Source: Parastagonospora avenae f. sp. tritici 18332-5 (taxonomy: Eukaryota; Ascomycota; Dothideomycetes; Pleosporales; Phaeosphaeriaceae). Taken from it: a DNA stretch of 64,000 bases. A model generated the notes under the pieces. The model had not been told where the DNA came from and did not search any database. It saw only the letters and a program-made list of their open reading frames with translations. Shown here in pieces: positions 60,642 through 64,000 of the stretch. Each line of letters starts with the position of its first letter. The first letter of the stretch is position 1. The position numbers were made by a program, and so were the translations under genes. Where the stretch lies: positions 18,017 through 82,016 of the forward strand of contig JAFJTR010000115.1 in NCBI GenBank assembly GCA_022559985.1, read 5' to 3'.

Positions 60642-62204
60642 CTAAGGCACTACCGCAATCCCTCGCATGAACTGCTCGAATCTCAACGTCCGTCGCACCT
60701 CATCCGCTTTGAGCGTCCACTTAGATTTGTCCCTTAGCTGCAGCGGTTCATACGGCTGTGTGGCCATCCACCCTGACCACTTCTGAATGACGGCCATGAC
60801 CTCTATGGCCGATACTTCAAACCACTCGATATGGTTCTTTAGGCACGCGCCGCAATATATCGTGATACGGCGGTGATTGAGCTCGGCGTGGCACAAGGCC
60901 TCAACACGACACGCGTGCGGGATGAGCACGGCTGGCGCCACTGTGGTTTCTTTTGTGCTTGAAATGGTAGTAGCGGCCTGAGCAGGGGAAGGATTTAGCG
61001 GCAAGGTCAGCCTGTTGCAGTCAAACGACCACTCGTCGTGCCGTTCCTTCACGGGGCGCGTGGTATACCCGATCTTGACGTAGTCTTTGTTGCCCTCGAC
61101 TTTGTACGCGTAAACATACCCGGCACGAAGGTCACAGGCAGCTAGTGGTCTGCTGAGCTGGTGGCGGATGAGCTTAGAGTTGACGTCATGGTTGGCATGC
61201 ACGAGAATATTGAAGGGGCTCGAGTCGTAGGCTTTTGACCAGTACAATGCCGGATCGACATCTGGGCTGTGGGTAGGGCCTGCGTTGCTGGCAAGAGCCC
61301 GGTCGCCGAGTGGTATTGTCAAGGGCGCTACCTCCATGACGCTCTCCTTCCACGCCGCAACGCACGTGAATTGTGTCGAGCTATGATGGGTGGTGCAAGT
61401 TCGATTCCACTCTAACACCTTAAGTAAGAACCCAAGCTTGGCGTTGTCGGAGTATATTTCCTGCTTGATAAGCTCTTGAACCGTTCTTTCGCAATTCTGC
61501 ACTTTCTGTCCACCAATCCTCTCCCTGCAGCCTTGGGTGATGCAATCGGCACTGAACGGCTTGAGAGCCTTCCTGATGAGCCGCTCAACGGAGACTTCAG
61601 GCACGCTACCATCAGCGCCATCAAGCGAGAATGCAAGCCTCCATGCCTCAAGTCGGCGCTCCGTTGAGTGACCCGCCTTGTGCTGGTGACAGTGCACTAG
61701 TACGATGAGCTTGTGCATGGCGGATCCAAAGTCCGGAGAGGCGCACGTTAGGCCTGTAATGGACGCAAGCTGCGCGTCTATAACGTTCCTGTTGTTCTTT
61801 ATGATAGAGCGCTTGCATTCTGTGTTCCCGCGCGTCTGGGCGCCGCATTGCCAGCCATTGATGTGGAAGTCCCTCTTGAGTGTAGCGAGGGTGCGTAACG
61901 GAAGGGTAACTGCTGCCGATGGGTTGAGGGCAGTATTTTGCGGCGTTGATCTGGTATCCGTGGCTGACGTCGCAATCGCTGCTAGTGTAGGTCTTGGCTG
62001 CAATGTCGTTGGTGGGGCCGTGGCGGATGCGGTGGGAATGACGACTGGCTTGCGAGGTGAAAGCGATAGACTGCTAGGAGGTGTAGGCAGTATCGAAGCT
62101 ATCGTCATCTTCAGGCTCGTTTTCCCCGCAGGAGTTTTTGGTAGATTCAGATGCTCAGTGGTAGTAGACGCCATGTTAGGCAAGAGTAGTGCAGCAGTAT
62201 GCAA
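60642..62204 (-). CDS. T5orf172/DUF1766 (GIY-YIG superfamily) domain protein
   Basis: An intact, intronless 520-aa protein. Residues 1-95 are low complexity (Pro/Ser/Thr/Ala), 118-170 contain a Cys-rich region (WQCGAQTRGNTECKRSI ... LTCASPDFGSAM ... VLVHCHQH) typical of fungal members, and the T5orf172 domain covers about 362-476: GYVYAYKVEGNKDYVKIGYT then TRPVKERHDEW, CRVEALCHAELNHRRI and GACLKNHIEWFEVSAIEVM. The domain is a GIY-YIG-like fold (GYVY for the first motif, KIGYT for the second), first seen in phage and found expanded in some fungi; nuclease activity in the fungal proteins is not established. The second Met (62174) is another possible start. Its position just past transposon relics is notable. 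Confidence 0.82.
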   Translation of the reverse strand: MHTAALLLPNMASTTTEHLNLPKTPAGKTSLKMTIASILPTPPSSLSLSPRKPVVIPTASATAPPTTLQPRPTLAAIATSATDTRSTPQNTALNPSAAVTLPLRTLATLKRDFHINGWQCGAQTRGNTECKRSIIKNNRNVIDAQLASITGLTCASPDFGSAMHKLIVLVHCHQHKAGHSTERRLEAWRLAFSLDGADGSVPEVSVERLIRKALKPFSADCITQGCRERIGGQKVQNCERTVQELIKQEIYSDNAKLGFLLKVLEWNRTCTTHHSSTQFTCVAAWKESVMEVAPLTIPLGDRALASNAGPTHSPDVDPALYWSKAYDSSPFNILVHANHDVNSKLIRHQLSRPLAACDLRAGYVYAYKVEGNKDYVKIGYTTRPVKERHDEWSFDCNRLTLPLNPSPAQAATTISSTKETTVAPAVLIPHACRVEALCHAELNHRRITIYCGACLKNHIEWFEVSAIEVMAVIQKWSGWMATQPYEPLQLRDKSKWTLKADEVRRTLRFEQFMRGIAVVP

Positions 62205-64000
62205 GGCAAGCTCGGTAGAGGTGAAATGGATTATGTAGCTCGTTAAGCTTAGAGATATAATGCTTCACCTAGGCACGAACTTACCCCATATTGACAATCA
62301 CTGTATTCCTCTAACTTCTTCTGTAGTAGCGTCAACAAACCAACGTCGCGTGCCCATACGTGACTCAGCAGGTCATTTGCTAGCTACTATCACCCCAGTG
62401 ATCACGGCGAACCTTTTCTACCTTTACCTTGATAATACCCTCATAAACCTTCCTTACTATTCTATCTCGCGGCGAGTAAACACTCGAGCGTCAAACACAG
62501 TCTATTTCTTGACGCCCTCACACCACGCACGCTATCACTGCCCTATCTGCTTGCTATCAACTAGCGATACCGAGCCGCAGGGGTCAGACATCCAGCTTAA
62601 CATCAAGACTACAAGGACTAACAGCAAAATCAGACCCGCAATATCCCCTCCAAGCCACACTTCACTCGAGTCTCATCAATATAACTAGAATAAGTGGTAG
62701 TTATCAGCATATTCAGGATGCAAAAGCGTGTGCAGACATCATCAAATTCAAGCAGAACGGAAAGCCCTATCTAGACATTCAAGCGGCTCGGGTAGGGCCT
62801 AATCAACGTCTAGTTGAAGTCTTCGGCATCGACAACGCTTTTACCAATCTAGACTAGAAGGCCAAATCGGCATTTTCTAAACGGATGGGCCAGTTAATGA
62901 TGATAGCAACAAAGATCGGAAAAGACAACGAAGAGAGTGACTGGAGCGATCTCCGCAACCGCGCTATCTTCTACTTTGATGACTACCTCTTGGAGATCAA
63001 GAAGGACACGATCAACCTTGCCGAGCTGACACAATTCATTACGTTAGAGCTCTCCCTGTTCTAGCGGCGATGCGTTAGATGTCTGTGGTTGTGGGCCCGG
63101 TCTGGGAATGAGGCGGTGCGACTCGACTCGGGGCGCGGGGCAAGGAGCTCAAGACGCGGTGGAGGCGCGCAAACAACAGCAGTCGCGAGTGGCACAAGGG
63201 GTGAGCCGACAAGGGACAACGAGCTCATGAAGCGACGCGCAGCGCAACGGCACGAGCGTGCGATGAGCGGAGGTGACTCACGAGATTGTACGCATGGTAG
63301 AAGGGTGGGTGGTGGAAGAGTGTGAGGCTGCAGCGGGTCGGCGTCTTGACAGGTCTCTGCGGCGGGTGCGCGAGCGCGCAGGGCGACGTCGAGATTGTCG
63401 TGATGGTGGTGGTGGGAGAGACGAGATAGGAGAGGTTGTTGAAGGTGAGTTCAGGTTGGGGAGGTGGGGCGTCGGAGCGAACTTCCGCCAGTCACACGGC
63501 GGCGGGCCGGAGTTTCGCCGACAGGTGAGTGGGAAAGGATGTCAAGTGTCCAGACTTGTTAGTAGCCTATTTCTCCTCACCTTCACCCGCTAAGCGAGAG
63601 ACGTCAGAGAACAGCAGCTCCTACCTGCAGCATCGCAAGATGGAGCATTTAGACCTCTCCTATGGCCAGGTCTCGGACGCCGAGGGACCACAGCTCAACC
63701 GCCTGCTGAATGTCCTTTAAGCTCATGCTGCTGCAGCGTCCTGATGAAGTTGATAACTGCAAACAGCGTGCCTAATTGCCCATGTCAGCGCCACTCGCGC
63801 ATGTACAGCTCCTCTGTTCTAAGCTGCTCTGCAACGTTGTTGTACGAGTCCTTGTTGTCGCCGAAAAGCAGAGCTTGCCTAATAAGATTGATTGTATATG
63901 TTACCGTGGGTGACGGCCCAACGAGCCGGACGGCCCAACGAGCCACCCGAACACCAAAACCAGCACCTCAACATGAGCCTATTAAGCTACGTACAATAGC
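62205..64000. other. Decayed, repeat-rich right end
   Basis: About 1.8 kb. A 116-codon stretch at 62717-63064 with one TAG is listed separately. Other frames (62260-62688, 63089-63593) are GC-biased and motif-free. Near the right edge the block ACGGCCCAACGAGCCGG is followed directly by ACGGCCCAACGAGCCAC (63913-63946), a 17-bp tandem pair. Confidence 0.4.
62717..63064 (+). pseudogene. Degraded coding-like fragment, family uncertain
   Basis: A continuous frame of 116 codons with a single internal TAG. It reads DAKACADIIKFKQNGKPYLD, then PNQRLVEVFGIDNAFTNLD, the TAG, KAKSAFSKRMGQLM and NRAIFYFDDYLLEIKKDTIN. The RLVEVFGIDNAFT pattern loosely recalls the N-terminal part of some fungal cytochrome P450-like proteins, but this is a weak memory-based match. 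No start or downstream part is found. Confidence 0.3.

Noticed and set aside
62205..64000. A telomere or subtelomere at the right edge
   Set aside because: No TTAGGG-type array is present; the region is repeat-rich, but nothing places it at a chromosome end.

Overview
This window is nuclear DNA from a filamentous ascomycete (Pezizomycotina), most likely a Dothideomycete. The evidence is 46-71 bp spliceosomal introns with CTAAC/CTGAC branch sites, HET-domain and LaeA-like (UMTA) methyltransferase genes, a DUF3405 protein, a DUF1772 protein, F-box proteins and Fot1/pogo transposon relics. The class is inferred from gene content, not from a database search. No rRNA, tRNA or CRISPR was recognised. 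Exon joins were made by hand from splice consensus, reading frame and family motifs.

Left part (1-26.4 kb), mainly conserved cellular genes: a multi-SnoaL protein cut by the window edge; a four-TM membrane protein (3 exons); an amidase (3 exons); a tail-anchored unknown protein; an NMN adenylyltransferase-like protein (POF1 family); a 1141-aa Ser/Arg-rich protein; a five-exon LaeA-like methyltransferase; a small nuclear-looking protein with two SUMO-interacting motifs; a secreted/TM kelch protein; a short-chain dehydrogenase; and the cobalamin-independent methionine synthase (MET6), whose pyrimidine-rich promoter and biased codons suggest high expression.

Middle part (26.4-57 kb), faster-evolving accessory sequence: a damaged-looking ankyrin locus, a DUF1772 protein, an acidic conserved fungal protein, a HET protein ending in two degenerate WW-like modules, a DUF3405 Golgi-type protein, a small secreted protein, two extracellular or membrane unknowns, a 2OG-Fe(II) oxygenase, two F-box proteins, a second SDR, and an MFS sugar transporter whose third intron seems to use a GC donor. 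A divergent pair of paralogous 173-aa secreted cysteine proteins flanks a stretch of about 1.25 kb that holds three diverged ~150-160 bp tandem repeats. Intergenic regions carry at least five copies of a ~200-220 bp inverted-repeat (MITE-like) element.

Right end (57-64 kb), repeat territory: a Fot1/pogo transposase relic with nonsense codons abuts a 5'-truncated Ty1/copia RNase H segment followed by a polypurine tract and a 189-bp LTR. Many stops in both relics look like CAA>TAA, CAG>TAG or TGG>TAG changes, as repeat-induced point mutation (RIP) would produce. Beyond them lies an intact T5orf172 (GIY-YIG-like) gene and decayed coding-like sequence.

The most notable items are the divergent secreted-protein pair with its repeat-filled spacer, the HET-WW fusion, the MITE family, the tandem-SIM protein and the RIP-marked transposon junction.
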